64,000 bases of DNA from Cepaea nemoralis (GCA_014155875.1 JACEFZ010012659.1:186001-250000); one strand, 5' to 3'. Counted from the first letter of the stretch, positions 1 through 10,984 are shown. Numbers and translations: made by a program. Notes: generated from the letters alone by a model not told the origin.

Positions 1-300
1 ACACTGTCACTTCTATCAACCCTCTATCCACACACACAGTCACTTCTATCAACCTTCCACACACACACACACTGCCACTTCTATCAACCCTCTATCCAAA
101 CACACACACAGTGTCACTTCTATCAACCCTCTATCCACATACACACACACACACACTGTCACTTCTATCAACCCTCTATCCACACACACACTGTCACCTC
201 TATCAACCCTCTATCCATACACACACACTGTCACCTCTATCAACCCACTATCCACACACACAGTCACTTCTATCAACCCGCCATACACACTGCCAATTCT
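1..300. repeat. CA-rich minisatellite, ~35-60 bp units
   Basis: Imperfect tandem copies of a unit containing 'cacttctatcaaccctctat' joined by (CA)n runs of varying length. It begins before the window edge. A 67-residue open frame (111-314) is a by-product of the repeat and has no gene-like composition. Confidence 0.85.
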
Positions 301-311
301 CATCACATATC

Positions 312-665
312 TAGCCAAATGGCCCCTATGTAGACATTCATGTTCCCTCTACACATCTCAGTCCTTGGTGTCCTGGATCAATTCTACAGATGATGTTCCT
401 CCCTGCCATCAACTCAAGCCATTCAACATCATCTCTTTCAGTCTGCCTCTTTGACCCCTGATCTGTCCAGTTGTCACAATGTTTCCCAATGCCTCTTTTC
501 TCATGATGTGACCAAACAACATTGTTTATCTCCTTCTTACATTTGTATATAATGTTCTATCTTCATTAGCATTTTCCAGATACCCATTAGTTACTCTGGT
601 AGTTTTCTAAATATTTGTCTCAAACCACATCTCAGTTGCTTCCAAGCTCTACCTAAGTTTGTTTA
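312..665 (-). mobile_element. LINE-G 3' coding fragment
   Basis: Read on the minus strand, this decayed segment encodes a non-LTR retrotransposon C-terminal region (a His-Val/Glu-Lys-Arg-type block followed by a basic RGR-like block). The same sequence recurs at 36785-37060, 18485-18602 plus 25383-25522 (minus) and 10985-11277 (plus). Frames are broken. The family name is local to this window. Confidence 0.6.
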
Positions 666-765
666 TATTCCATGATTCCTTTGCAGCTGTATCAACCCAC
701 ACATACAGTCAGTTCTATCAATCCCATGTACAGCACACAATGAACATTGCTCTCTGCACAAATAC

Positions 766-2061
766 TTACTTGATCTCGATCTTCATGCTGCCCAGTGCGT
801 AATACTCAAAGTCACTGCTAAAAGTACTTTGCTTTTTACGGGAGGATCTCCTGGATGGTGTGATATCTGGGGCAGAAGCAACAGCTTCTTTTGTTGTTAC
901 AGGTGTAGACATTCTCCGGTTACCCGATAGAGATGAACCTCTGGAAAGGTGTGCCTTCTTCACAGCTGAGTCTACCATAGGGCTGCTAGCATGGACAGCC
1001 ATGTCATCGATGGAATCTGCATTTGCGTGGTTGGCTGCATCTGCTGATTCTGTGTCTGCATTTGCAGGAACATTTGCCATGCGCGTGTCAACTTGGTCAT
1101 CTACATTTGTGGAATATGTGTCTGCACTATGAACCTCATTTGTGGAATATGCAATGACACTGTCAGCCACGTGAAGAGTGTCTGTGTATTCACAGTCAAC
1201 TATGTCTGTAGAAGACATACCTTCAAGGTCAAGCACATCAGCAGATTCTGTATGTGAATGTTCAACTGCTTCTGTATGTGATGTGCTTTCGTTGACATCC
1301 ACTTTTGTATGTGATGTGCTTTCAATGACATCCACTTTTGTATGTGATGTGCTTTCAATGGCATCCACTTCTGTATGTGATGTGCTTTCAATGACATCCA
1401 CTTCTGTATGTGATGTGCTTTCAATGACATCCACTTTTGTATGTGATGTGCTTTCAATGACATCCACTTTTGTATGTGATGTGCTTTCAATGACATCCAC
1501 TTTTGTATGTGATGTGCTTTCATTGACATCCACATCTGTATGTGATGTACTTTCATTGACATCCATTTCTGAGTTTTCAAGGCAGACATCTTCAGTATCT
1601 ATGCTTTCATGAATAATACCTGCAGGACTTGTATGTGTATGATGAACTGCATCTGTGGGAACTGTACGTGTATGACGAACCACATTTGCCGATTCTGTAT
1701 ATGCATGGTCAACTGCAATTGTAAACGCTATTTTTTTATAGTCAACCACAGTTGTATTTTCATGAAAAACATTTTTTGGATAAGTGCTTGGATGGACAAC
1801 ATCTGTGCTCGGAAAGTCAATTACATACGTGGAATCTCTGCCTCCGCCACCAGCCATATCAGGAGAATCTGCATCTCCATGACCAGGATTATCAGGAGAA
1901 TCTGCGTCTCTGTGACCAGCCATATCAGGAGAATCTGTGTCTGCATGTGCCACCACATCAAAGCAAGAAGTACTAATACTTGCCATAATTCTGGTTTTAC
2001 TCAATAATTCAATTCCACACGTGAAGAAACTGCTAAATGACAATATGAAATCCTGGTACAA
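766..2061 (-). CDS. Uncharacterised Ser/Thr/Asp-rich protein exon with 11-residue repeats
   Basis: A 431-codon open frame on the minus strand. I do not recognise the protein. A plausible initiator ATG is at 1986-1984; the frame also stays open upstream and could start after an acceptor-like 'catttag' near 2025. Order from the N-terminus: three Ala-Asp-Ser-Pro-Asp motifs, an acidic Thr/His/Val-rich stretch, about nine copies of an 11-residue unit built on Val-Asp-Val-Ile-Glu-Ser-Thr-Ser-His-Thr, a further D/A/N-rich segment, and a basic tail (SRRSSRKK). The last in-frame stop overlaps a strong splice donor (exon end 770, gtaagt at 769-764), so this is more likely an internal or 5' exon than a complete gene. 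Composition suggests a disordered protein, possibly nuclear given the basic tail (inference). No transmembrane segment or known domain is visible. Confidence 0.45.
   Translation of the reverse strand: MYQDFILSFSSFFTCGIELLSKTRIMASISTSCFDVVAHADTDSPDMAGHRDADSPDNPGHGDADSPDMAGGGGRDSTYVIDFPSTDVVHPSTYPKNVFHENTTVVDYKKIAFTIAVDHAYTESANVVRHTRTVPTDAVHHTHTSPAGIIHESIDTEDVCLENSEMDVNESTSHTDVDVNESTSHTKVDVIESTSHTKVDVIESTSHTKVDVIESTSHTEVDVIESTSHTEVDAIESTSHTKVDVIESTSHTKVDVNESTSHTEAVEHSHTESADVLDLEGMSSTDIVDCEYTDTLHVADSVIAYSTNEVHSADTYSTNVDDQVDTRMANVPANADTESADAANHANADSIDDMAVHASSPMVDSAVKKAHLSRGSSLSGNRRMSTPVTTKEAVASAPDITPSRRSSRKKQSTFSSDFEYYALGSMKIEIK
1268..1568 (-). repeat. 33-bp in-frame minisatellite inside the exon
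   Basis: About nine units of 33 bp (e.g. 'acttttgtatgtgatgtgct' plus 13 bases), every unit 33 bp long so that the 11-residue coding period is kept. Variation between units is mostly single substitutions (Lys/Glu, Val/Ala, Ile/Asn). Confidence 0.9.
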
Positions 2062-2424
2062 TTTCCATTCCTTGGTAATGAAGAAGCTTAAGCCACGTAA
2101 ATAAAATGAAGATGTTAACTGCCTACATACTATATGTACATACTGCAGTATGTGATTATGTCTAAGTTATGGAAATTTAACAGTTTAAGAATGATAAAAC
2201 TGGACTAGTAATTCCTCCAGAAACTTTAGTATTCAGAATATACATCTTCCAGAAAATGTGTATCTACAGCAGGGGACAGTTGAATGTTACATCAGACATG
2301 ACACAACCTGAAAAGAAACAAATATCATTACCATCCAACATACTTGTTTATACATAGCAAGAGAATTGTGTTGTCACTAATGCTCAGTTCATCAAGTTCA
2401 GGATAAAAACAGCAGTGATACATA

Positions 2425-3105
2425 AGGAAAATGATCAAACAAACTTGGAATGGAAAATATCAAATAAGCAAGGAGTGTAAAATGATCAAGCGAAAAAGGA
2501 ATAGAAAATTATCAAATGAAAAAGGAATGGAAAATGATTTTCTTCCTCTTCTTCGTTCATCCGGAGTTTTTTTTTCGGACGTGATTGCGTTGTGCCTGTT
2601 TACAGCAGAGCTGCGTTCTTGCGCCGTTAGGCCGACACATCCGACTTCTGCGGGCATTTGTTGACCGGGTTAACCTTCCCGGGGGAAAATGATCTAACAA
2701 ATAAGGAATGAGCAATGATCAAACAAACAAGGAACAGAAAATTAGTAAATATCATTAATAAATTAAATAATTATTAAATTAAATATCATAAATAAATTAT
2801 CAAATAAGCAAGGAATGTGAAATGATCATGCGAATAAAAAGAATGGAAAATGAGCAAGAGAAAAAAAGAATGGAAAATGATCAAACAAACAAGGAATGGA
2901 AAATGATCAAATGAAAAAGGAATTTAAAATTATCAAACAAATAAGGAATGGAAAATTATCAAACAAACCAGGAAGAGAAAACTATTATACAAAACGAAAA
3001 ATAATCAAACAAGGAATGGAAAATGGTTAAATAAATAAGGAATGGAAAAAGGATCACAAACAAACAAGGAATAAAAAACAATCAAACAAACAAGGAAGAC
3101 TATGC
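2425..3105. repeat. Degenerate ~27-bp A-rich minisatellite
   Basis: Repeats of 'ggaatggaaaatgatcaaac' with variable spacers. The array is interrupted at 2539-2683 by a short retroposon-D insertion with a TSD made of array sequence. Small open frames here are repeat artefacts. Confidence 0.8.
2539..2683 (-). mobile_element. Short retroposon-D (SINE-like) insertion
   Basis: A 145-bp element flanked by the 10-bp direct repeat ggaaaatgat (2529-2538 and 2684-2693). Its minus-strand 3' end is a (GAA)n-like tail (ttcttcctcttcttc on plus); its 5' end is the CCCGGGAAGGTTAACCCGG block. The same short form occurs at 4022-4148 and as modules of the longer copies at 33592, 44356 and 61169. TSD plus simple-repeat tail indicates target-primed reverse transcription. 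No RNA polymerase III box is convincing. Confidence 0.8.
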
Positions 3106-4009
3106 AGAGATTAAATACAAATATTCAGTTAGTAGTAGTCAGTCATAAGATTATCCTCACTGAACATCAAACCATTCAGCCCATATGTGCTCAGAGCCCT
3201 TCTCCAGTATCTCTCTCAACATGTAGCAACAGATGACATCAGTTCTGTGTTGTCTGACCATTCTTCTTTGGTCTCCTACACAGCTATTGTCTGGTTCCAC
3301 CACTTTTGACATCTTGCAGTCAGGTCAAGATTGCAGATTCAGTCATCACTCCACCATCGCCCGTCCACTTTCCACAGAAATCCAACCAGCCAACCTATCA
3401 GCTGGTTCCTGTCCTCTTACACCCACATTGCCTGGCACAAACATGAAGGTGATATGTCAGATCTGACCTCCTCTACAACTTCACTGTCTTCCAGCCTGGC
3501 CCACCTCAATTTTCCTGAGCCTATTCATAATGCCTGGGTGAAAGCCTATGTCTTTAGTCTGGCTACTGCCTTAATTACTGCCATGACCTCCACAAACTGG
3601 CAACTTATCACAGTGAAAGCCTTGCAGTCCTTCACAGTTCTCCCTCCGAGCTGTGTTGTAACAGCCCATGACCTTGTCATCTGTCAAACAACAGATCATC
3701 TGTGTAGATTACATCACCCTCAGAAGAATTCTCAAATACCAAGGCCTGAACTTCTGCCTCCACAGTTACTGAGTTTTGTTGTCTGCACTCCGTATCCAGT
3801 CTGATGCGTACTGAAAAGGGTTCCTAGTTCTGCATGGTTCAGTTAGCCATATGATTTATGTTCATTATCCTTGTCTAGTTACTTCCAGCTCTGCATATTA
3901 TTTATTCTATGCAGATTATTATCACTACACTCCTGATATTACCAAAGGTGCTCTGATTTCTTCAGTAATAAATCCAACCGTGCACAGTGATTAATTGTGC
4001 CAGTTCAAT
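3106..4009. other. Non-coding stretch, no feature recognised
   Basis: Plus-strand open frames of 77 and 157 codons (3233-3466, 3331-3804) overlap in two frames and show no domain, so I do not call a gene. No tandem array and no match to the other repeats in the window was noticed. Confidence 0.5.
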
Positions 4010-4021
4010 ACTGACTGACTT

Positions 4022-4148
4022 CTCCTTCTTCTTCTGCGTTCATCTGGACTTTTTTTTTCGGACGTGATTTCGTTGTGCGTTCTTGCGCCGTTAGGCCGAC
4101 ACATCCGACTTCTGTGGGCATTTGTTGACCGGGTTAACCTTCCTGGGG
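4022..4148 (-). mobile_element. Short retroposon-D (SINE-like) insertion
   Basis: A 127-bp copy flanked by the perfect 12-bp TSD actgactgactt (4010-4021 and 4149-4160). It ends at the same 5' block as the copy at 2539-2683, which argues for a defined short element rather than random 5' truncation. Confidence 0.85.
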
Positions 4149-4160
4149 ACTGACTGACTT

Positions 4161-4698
4161 GACGAGCCTACTTGTGTGCTTGGTCTGCTACTCATTCCTG
4201 GTTACTCTGAACCCATGCATACTAATTATCAATGTGGATTCATTTAGCCGAACATCCTTCTTTGTGCTAAATGTATTCATAATGGTAACTCAATCCACAG
4301 GTTAGTTGGCAGAACTAGTTAGTACATCTCTTTCATTGCCTATGAGACATCCGCATGTTCTTGTACAAAGATTGAAAGATGAACGTTAACTATGTATTGT
4401 GGACCCATCAAGGATATTCAATTCAATATCTGTATTCTCAAACTACTTTGACTTTCTGGATCATGCTCAATGGATTATAACACACATGATTTGTCATTGT
4501 GTGTTATGTGTATTGCCACACTGCTTTTTTTAGTTCTACAGGTATTTTTCGTAATTTCCATGGGTCCTTTTTTAGGTCTACAATGTTCCACATAATATAG
4601 TTTCAACTGAACTTTTATGTTGTCATAATAATCATATTTAGTCTGCTTTCATTGCTCCTTTCTTGTTTTCTTCCTCTTCACAAGCACCACTATCTGAT
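4161..4698. other. AT-rich intergenic stretch
   Basis: No open frame of interest, array or recognisable repeat was seen between the two SINE insertions. Confidence 0.5.
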
Positions 4699-4710
4699 AC
4701 AGACAATTAA

Positions 4711-4950
4711 AACACTTGCATATCCTTTACAGGACGTCACAGTCAACCCCAGCATTTTTAATGCTGTTTGAGATTTCTTGGCAAGTTTACGTTCAGCAGT
4801 TTGTCATTAGCTATCTGAACTAGCCTCACCCATACCATTTTGTAAAAAACAACACAAAAAGGTCTGCTGCCAAATCACCCGCAGATTTGTTTTGAACGCG
4901 GTATGCGGGATTGCAAACTGTGTCGGTAACCCCTTAACCACAGAGCCGGC
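4711..4950 (-). mobile_element. SINE-B, tRNA-derived, full length
   Basis: Flanked by the perfect 12-bp TSD acagacaattaa (4699-4710 and 4951-4962). On the minus strand it starts with a tRNA-like head: an A-box-like tggttaagggg and a B-box-like gcgttcaaaac. It continues through a conserved body (tggcaaactac-type block seen in other copies) and ends with the tail motif tcctgtaaaggatatgcaa. Copies recur at 7231, 8255, 10536, 15176, 25533, 29860, 44083 and 44456. Confidence 0.9.
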
Positions 4951-4962
4951 ACAGACAATTAA

Positions 4963-6180
4963 GTCTTTCAAAAACCCTCAATCTGTATTGCTTGTTATCA
5001 ATGCATGAGATATCTTTCTTTCCATCAAGTAAGTGTTTCCTATTATTATTTTCTGATATTATTAGGATTAGGACATCCTCCAGTACTTCTCAGTTCTACG
5101 TAAGCATCATGTTTCGAGCTGAAACTGGACTTCTTTTAGAAAATGATTTCTCATTTTAACCGTCATGTTAATAGGTATTTTATTATGACAGAAACACAAC
5201 TCTGTGGCTTCATGATAACAATAATAACATGCATACAATACAACACAATTCAATTCAATAAATTATCGGGAATTCCTAGCTTGCACATAACCACTGACCT
5301 GCGTGTCTAAAAGGAAAATCTACCACTTGGCATTTTAGCAGTTAAACACTCACAACATCGCTAATATAAGCCACGAAAATATAAAAGGGACTGGTCTTTT
5401 AAAAACACATGGGGCAGTGAACACTTGTGAAGATCTTCTCCAGTGAATAGTGAATCCTATGTTAGAATAGAATCATGAAAGTTAAAATTCGCAGTTCCCC
5501 GCCGAACGGTGTTAAGTCGAGGTCACAACGGTCTACAACTCCCTATAACAATCACAAATTATTTCCAGTGTTCGAAATACAAATAACTCACGAGAAAGGC
5601 ACACAATGATCATCCTTACACTGCTGTAAATACATTCAAAGAAAAATGTGGGAGACAAAAATGTAATCTGTACAACGACAGTTCCTCCGCCATATTTGTT
5701 GTCTATAGTCACGTGATCAACATGTCGCTAGTTTTCGGCGAATATGATGGGCAAGGACATTAACTTTACAATAATAGCTATAATTAGGACAAGTCTTCTA
5801 ATGTCTACTTATTTTTTCTACTTCTATGAGTGTAAATCAATACCTGTGAATTTATTTCTCGTTTTAATGTTATAGTCCATGCCGTGTGGCTTTGGTGATC
5901 TTGTCTTTCCACAGCCATCTGCCCCGTGTACATCCAATTAATAATTATGTTTTATATTGATGGTCCTCCATTCCATGATGTCAAACTGCCAAGCATATTC
6001 TCTCTCTCTATCTCCCCCGACCACTGTTTCCCTTCAACTTTCCCGCTATTTCGCATGCTAGACCAAAATAACAAGTAAAGATCCTGCGGAGAAACCAGCG
6101 CAAATGGATATTGATTTGATTAATCTTGATGTTCATGTTATCTCGGAGCAGTCATAACAATTAACATCTGATGGGAGATG
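4963..6180. other. Intergenic region with a possible promoter near 5690-5740
   Basis: Mostly featureless AT-rich DNA. Around 5690-5720 there is a CCGCCATATTTG motif (YY1-like on the minus strand) and a CACGTG E-box, which could mark a promoter, for example of the minus-strand gene whose exon lies at 766-2061. This is inference from motifs only. Confidence 0.25.
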
Positions 6181-6184
6181 CCTT

Positions 6185-6705
6185 GAAGAAATTAGAACAA
6201 GAATTGCCATTGCGGAGGTAGCCTTTTGCAAGATGAAAAACATACTGACTAATAAAAAGATATCAATTGAAACTATGAAAAGAGTGTTAAAGTGCTACAA
6301 AGAACATGTACTTCTGTGTGGATGTGAAGCGTTGACAATGAGCAGACAAGCTAAAAAAGAAAAAAATCTGATGGCTGTGGAAATGTGGTTTCTGAGGAAA
6401 ATGCAAAGAATACTATGGACAGACAGGAAAAACTAATGAACAAGTCCTGATTAGAGACAGACGTAGACAGTCAAAATTTGTTGAGCATGTTATGAGAAGA
6501 AATGAATTGGAGAACTTGATGACAACTGTCAAGATCGAAGGGAAGAGACCAAGGGGAAGACCTAGAAGTAAATACCTGGATGGCTTGGCCACGTGGCATG
6601 GTCGAGACAGGAACACGGAGCTGATCCACGACTCTGGTGATCAAGTGAGATGGCAAAACACGACCGCCCACACTTATCGGCATGGCACATGATGGATGGG
6701 TGGAT
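6185..6705 (+). pseudogene. Non-LTR retrotransposon C-terminal fragment, frameshifted
   Basis: Two successive frames (6233-6436 and 6492-6692) together encode the region downstream of a LINE reverse transcriptase: a Tyr/Leu-Cys-Gly-Cys-Glu-Ala motif, an EMWFLRKMQRI block, then a basic KRPRGRPRSKYLDG block. This order is typical of the C-terminus of RTE/Jockey-like LINE ORF2 proteins (established pattern). A stop and a frameshift separate the two halves, and the reverse transcriptase proper is absent, so it is a 5'-truncated dead copy. It differs from LINE-A, G and H. Confidence 0.75.
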
Positions 6706-6793
6706 GTTCATATTCTTAGAAGAAAACATGTTGCGATGTAAGGCTGCTTTAGATATCACCATGACAACTTTATGGGTCACTATTTGACCAAAC

Positions 6794-7015
6794 AGACAAT
6801 GAAGTATATACAAGATACAACAATGCAAAAAGACAATGAAGTATATACAAGATACAACAATGCAAAAAACACAATGAAGTATATACAAGATACAACAATG
6901 CAAAAAGATAATGAAGTATATACAAGAAACAACAATGCAAAAAGATAATGAAGTATATACAAGATACAACAATGCAAAAAACACAATGAAGTATATACAA
7001 GATACAACAATGCAT
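6794..7015. repeat. 37-39 bp minisatellite, about six units
   Basis: Tandem units of 'gacaatgaagtatatacaag' plus 'atacaacaatgcaaaaa'. Open frames on both strands here are artefacts of the repeat. Confidence 0.9.
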
Positions 7016-7230
7016 ATATCGGCATTACATTTCAAGCGAATGAAAGAAGCAGAAGTTACCACCATTAAAAAAAAAAATCTTACATATTCTTCTTCTTCTC
7101 TATCTTTCCTCTTTCCCGTGTTCCCTGTTTATTTTCCAATATCAAGCTAAGGGAACAAACAGCGAATTTACTTCACGATTATTAACGTGATGCCCACCAG
7201 CTGATATTTCTGGCATGTATTGCATGGATC

Positions 7231-7446
7231 GCCCGGTCTCTGTGGCTAAGGGCTTGCGAACGCGGATTGTGAGCCTGTATACCTGGGTTCGAAACACAGC
7301 GGTGCTGGTTTTTTCGAAAAAAATATATAGGAGCTGGTCTTTCAGAAAACAATGGCACGTAAAATTTGCCCAGGAACCACGAACAGCGAAAATACTGGAG
7401 TTGACTGCTACGTCCTGTGAAGGACATGCAACGTAATTGTTTATTT
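7231..7446 (+). mobile_element. SINE-B, tRNA-derived, full length
   Basis: Flanked by a 13-bp TSD tattgcatggatc (7218-7230 and 7447-7459). The head contains tgtggctaagggc (A-box-like) and gggttcgaaac (B-box), followed by the conserved body and the tail gtcctgtgaaggacatgcaa and a T/A-rich end. Confidence 0.9.
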
Positions 7447-7459
7447 ATTGCATGGATCT

Positions 7460-8183
7460 CGTGATTGTTTCGCTGTATAAATTATCAATGTTCTAAAGAT
7501 GCATATAGCGTTGTTTGTATCGTTACCCTCCACAAATCTTCAGACCTGCACATAATCTGCGAGGCTTCTGGTCGTCAATGAATGTCCATGAATGTTTCGT
7601 CCCCTGCATAATCTTGACACACTAGGAGAGGACGGTGGTCCTGATTGTGTCTTGACTCTCACATTATTTTCTCCTATTGTGTTTACGTTCCTCAGAAGAT
7701 TTGTTTATACCGCTGCTGGCGCCGTCTCACGAGGCCGGCGCTGATGGTGATACCTCACTAGAACACCGCTGATGGAACGGCGTTGAGTATAGCTTTCTCA
7801 TTGACATCTGGGCACTGGATTTGGGATTTAATAATTATGATTCGTACCTTCCAGTGTGGACCAGGCCAATGCCAGTCTCGTCCCTCGTCCATTTAACCCC
7901 TACCGCAATCTCCTTGCCGGGACTTACTACATTATCCCGGAACTAATTGGCTCCACGCTAACCTTATTGCATCCTGTTTCTATCCACAAGTGCCAACTTC
8001 TAAGAGGAAGCTAGGTCAACCCTAGATGCCAACATTTTACTTGGTGCTGGGACCATTTGACCCTAGTCCAACTAACTCTGATACGGAAAGCAGGCTCCAT
8101 TTAGCGCCCTGTTCTTCACTGGCTCGGTGGAGCCGGTTGGACCACGTTTGTGTGGCATGCGGGATCTTGCTACGGTACGTAGT
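7460..8183. other. Intergenic region, nothing recognised
   Basis: No array, no LINE or SINE similarity and no convincing coding frame. Local GC is higher than the neighbours. The overlapping frames at 8026-8330 on both strands have no domain. Confidence 0.45.
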
Positions 8184-8628
8184 ACAGGGTGTATTTTTAA
8201 TGGCTGTGCAGTGTTGAAAATATTGCCGGTCCAAGTTTTGTATTTACCTATTTTGTTGTTGTTGTTGCATATCCATTACAGGACGTTGCAGTCAACAAAC
8301 ATCATTTTTCAGCTGCTTTTGATGTACTAGGCAAGATTACGTTCAGTAGTTTGTCATTGCTTCCTGAGCGACCGGCTCACCTACCCCGTAAGTTACCGAC
8401 GCGACGAGAACCGCCACCGTTTCTCGCGCACATCACGTTACTCACAAGAGTATACGGGATTACGGAGAAAGGCGTAAACACCTAGGCCAAGGAGACCGGG
8501 TTTTTTAAGAACCTATTTTACTTCTTTACCTATTATATTGCATGAACTTTACAGAGGGTGAATACAAAACTTGGACCGGCAATATTTTCAAACACAGCAG
8601 AGTCATTAAAAATACATCTTATACTTAC
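8184..8628. repeat. Inverted repeat with ~65-bp arms
   Basis: The left arm, about 8184-8247 (gtatttttaatg ... aagttttgtattta), reappears inverted at about 8562-8628. A SINE-B sits in the loop. Without the SINE the loop would be about 50 bp, so the older structure was a compact palindrome, possibly a small fold-back or MITE-type element. Confidence 0.7.
8255..8510 (-). mobile_element. SINE-B inside an inverted repeat
   Basis: Flanked by the 9-bp TSD acctatttt (8246-8254 and 8511-8519). The 3' tail is an (AAC)n run on the minus strand, joined to the gcatatcc tail motif. Confidence 0.85.
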
Positions 8629-8639
8629 TAGACAGGAAG

Positions 8640-9555
8640 GCTGGTATGAGACAATAAACGATAGTTTAGTTTGTGTAGTCGAATCAGAACTCCTATCGCG
8701 TAGAAACATTCGGCCATAAAATCTAACCATCCATGAACAAATCACATCAAGAAACAAGAATTACCGAGCCAACCAAGAGGATAAGAAGCTCTTCTAAAAG
8801 AAGTATGATGCGATGCGGGGAAAGCCGCAAGGAATCCAGGCCGCTGATTGTATTTCTTTCTCGTAGGAAAATCTCCAGGTTTGGCATCTGTAATGTGAAA
8901 CGATGTATCAAATAGGATAGACAGCGCAGGACAATAGGAAAGAAGCCGTCATTATCACGTGCCATGGTGATAAGCGTGGGCGGTTAATGTTTCGCAATCT
9001 CACTCGATCACCAGAGTCGTGGATCGCGATGTTTCTCTGATTCTCTGTGAATTAATTTATTTGGTTGTTTCGGGATTTGAGGTCTGAAGATTGAGCACAA
9101 CCCACTACTGGCAACGCTGATCGTATTCCGGCACGAACCTTGGGCCTTATCTAAGTCAGATAAGAAGCACTAGGCTCGAGTTTCGCTCTCGCTTGAACTC
9201 GTCGGCTTGTCTGTGAATTGAAGACACGTTATTTTATAGGCATCCGTATAGAAGGTAGGTTACCGTGGCTTTCCTTCTTTGCAGTGACCATACTGATCGA
9301 TTACCGTAGCCATTGTCTCAAAATGTAAAAGGAGATTCTCTGCCTACCGTCGTGAAATTTGAGACCATACCACAGCAACTATATGTCGGCTGCTCTTCAA
9401 CTCCATCCACCACCTGCATCCATGGCTTCATGTTACCCTGATTTGGGGTGGGGGGGGGGGGTGTAAACGGATACTCCACCTGGCCCAAATGTATCCTGCA
9501 GGCTAGAAGTGGCTCCTTATTTCTCCTTTGATAGGGGTGCCCCTACCAACCCCGC
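8640..9555. other. Intergenic region, nothing recognised
   Basis: Short open frames on both strands at 8733-8965 overlap and lack domains. A G-run lies near 9450. No dispersed repeat family noticed. Confidence 0.4.
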
Positions 9556-9568
9556 CACCCCAAGTAAA

Positions 9569-9992
9569 AACATGAATAAAATTTGGTGGAACTGCGGTAA
9601 AGCTGTGAAAATGTAAACAATATAAAATGACACAAAGTAGTGCAGCTTTACATAACAGAATTACGACACATACAGGACGTTGCGGCGATTAGCCTTCATC
9701 AGCAAACAAACACATTCACAAAACACAACATATAGTTACAGAGATCTCATGTGACTACATTAAAACGTGACATGGCTGATGTGAAAATGACCAATATACC
9801 AATATATTGTATACTATAAGTAGAAGAATAACTGTCGTCACGTTTTAATAGTCACAGGTGATCTCCGTGACTATATGTTGTGTTTTGTGAATGTGTTTGT
9901 TTTGTGATGAAGGCTAGTCACCGCAACGTCCTGTATGTGTCGTAATTCTGTTATGTAAAGCTGCATTATTTTGTGTTATTTTATATTGCTTA
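9569..9992. mobile_element. Fold-back (MITE-like) element
   Basis: Two inverted arms, about 9612-9771 and 9837-9991, match closely over some 155-160 bp around a 65-bp loop. The unit is flanked by a 13-bp direct repeat caccccaagtaaa (9556-9568 and 9993-10005), consistent with an insertion. No coding capacity. It ends only about 120 bp before the TMEM60 start codon, so it may overlap that gene's promoter or 5' leader. Confidence 0.75.
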
Positions 9993-10115
9993 CACCCCAA
10001 GTAAAGAACGAGATGAGGTATATTTATTCATCACCGGGTTTGAACCTGCCTGCTATGAAGGAACTTTCACTCTCCCGCTGATGAAGTTTACAAACATGGA
10101 CTGGTGTCTGAAGTA

Positions 10116-10272
10116 ATGGCCGCTGTACACAAAGCGCTGTTTACCTGGTTCACCATACTCGTATTTCTCATCTTATTTGTGCTCAGGGCCGACGAGAAAG
10201 TCGACTGGAACTGGTTTCTCATTTTTATACCACTATGGCTCTTCGACGCTGTCATGGTTACGTATATAGCGG
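10116..10272 (+). CDS. TMEM60: TMEM60-like membrane protein, exon 1
   Basis: First coding exon, ATG at 10116-10118, 52 codons plus one base, ending at a donor gtaggt (10273). It encodes a hydrophobic helix at about residues 7-23, a short charged loop (ADEKVD), and a second helix at about 31-51 carrying the hallmark WNWFLIFIPLWLFD. That motif and the joined length (134 residues with exon 2; vertebrate TMEM60 is about 133) are why I name the gene. TMEM60 is a conserved small multipass membrane protein of unknown function; I infer nothing more. The 3.7 kb intron (10273-13972, phase 1) holds a SINE-B, a LINE-G fragment, a SINE-C, a 48-bp array, another LINE fragment and a 53-bp array. The frame is open 12 bases upstream without another ATG. 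Confidence 0.75.
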
Positions 10273-10535
10273 GTAGGTTACTGTGCCTGAGTCAGTCCAT
10301 TAATTAATTTTAAGGCGAAAAATAAAAAAAAATATTTGACAATTTTTGCTTGCAAACACCGGCCTTTTGTTTTATTAATTAATGGCAAGTCAGTCAAATA
10401 AATAAATTTGTTGAAACCTTCAGCACAAAAATAATTAAACTACTTAATTACGAATTAATGATTCCTCAGAAATACAGTGAAAGGTAGAAGAGCACAAATT
10501 AAATTATGGATTAGGATTCTTCAACTTCAAGCTGT

Positions 10536-10786
10536 CCCCCCCCCCCCCCTCCCCCACATCCTGTACAGGACATCGCTGTCAACATCAGCATCTTTCAGCT
10601 GATTGTTGATTTCTTGAAGATTACGCTCAGTAGTTTGCCATTGCTTTCTGAGCGACCGGCTCACATACCCCGTAAGTTACCCACACGGAGAGAACCACTA
10701 CCAATTCTTGCGCATGCCACATTACTCACGAGAGTATACAGGATTACGGAGAAGGTCATGTAACCCCTAGACCTGGGAGACCGGCT
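10536..10786 (-). mobile_element. SINE-B in TMEM60 intron
   Basis: Flanked by the 11-bp TSD cttcaagctgt (10525-10535 and 10787-10797). The minus-strand 3' end runs into a G-rich tract (C-run on plus, 10536-10555). Antisense to the host gene. Confidence 0.85.
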
Positions 10787-10984
10787 CTTCAAGCTGTAAT
10801 AAACAATAAATAATACAATCAATAATAATCAATCAACAACATAAAGTTAATGATTTATAGCGATATCGCAGATGATACCATATCGTGATGTGTGCACCAA
10901 CAACAAGCAGAAAAAGAACTTGGAGGCAGCAAAGATGTTCTTTCTGAGATAAATGGTGGGAATACCGTAGACGGTCAGAGTAAC

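Noticed and set aside
1609..2007. 132-codon Cys-rich plus-strand frame
   Set aside because: Shadow of the minus-strand exon; Cys and Thr richness follows from the opposite-strand codons.
3331..3804. 157-codon protein gene
   Set aside because: Overlapping frames, no domain, no splice or initiation context, composition like the surroundings.
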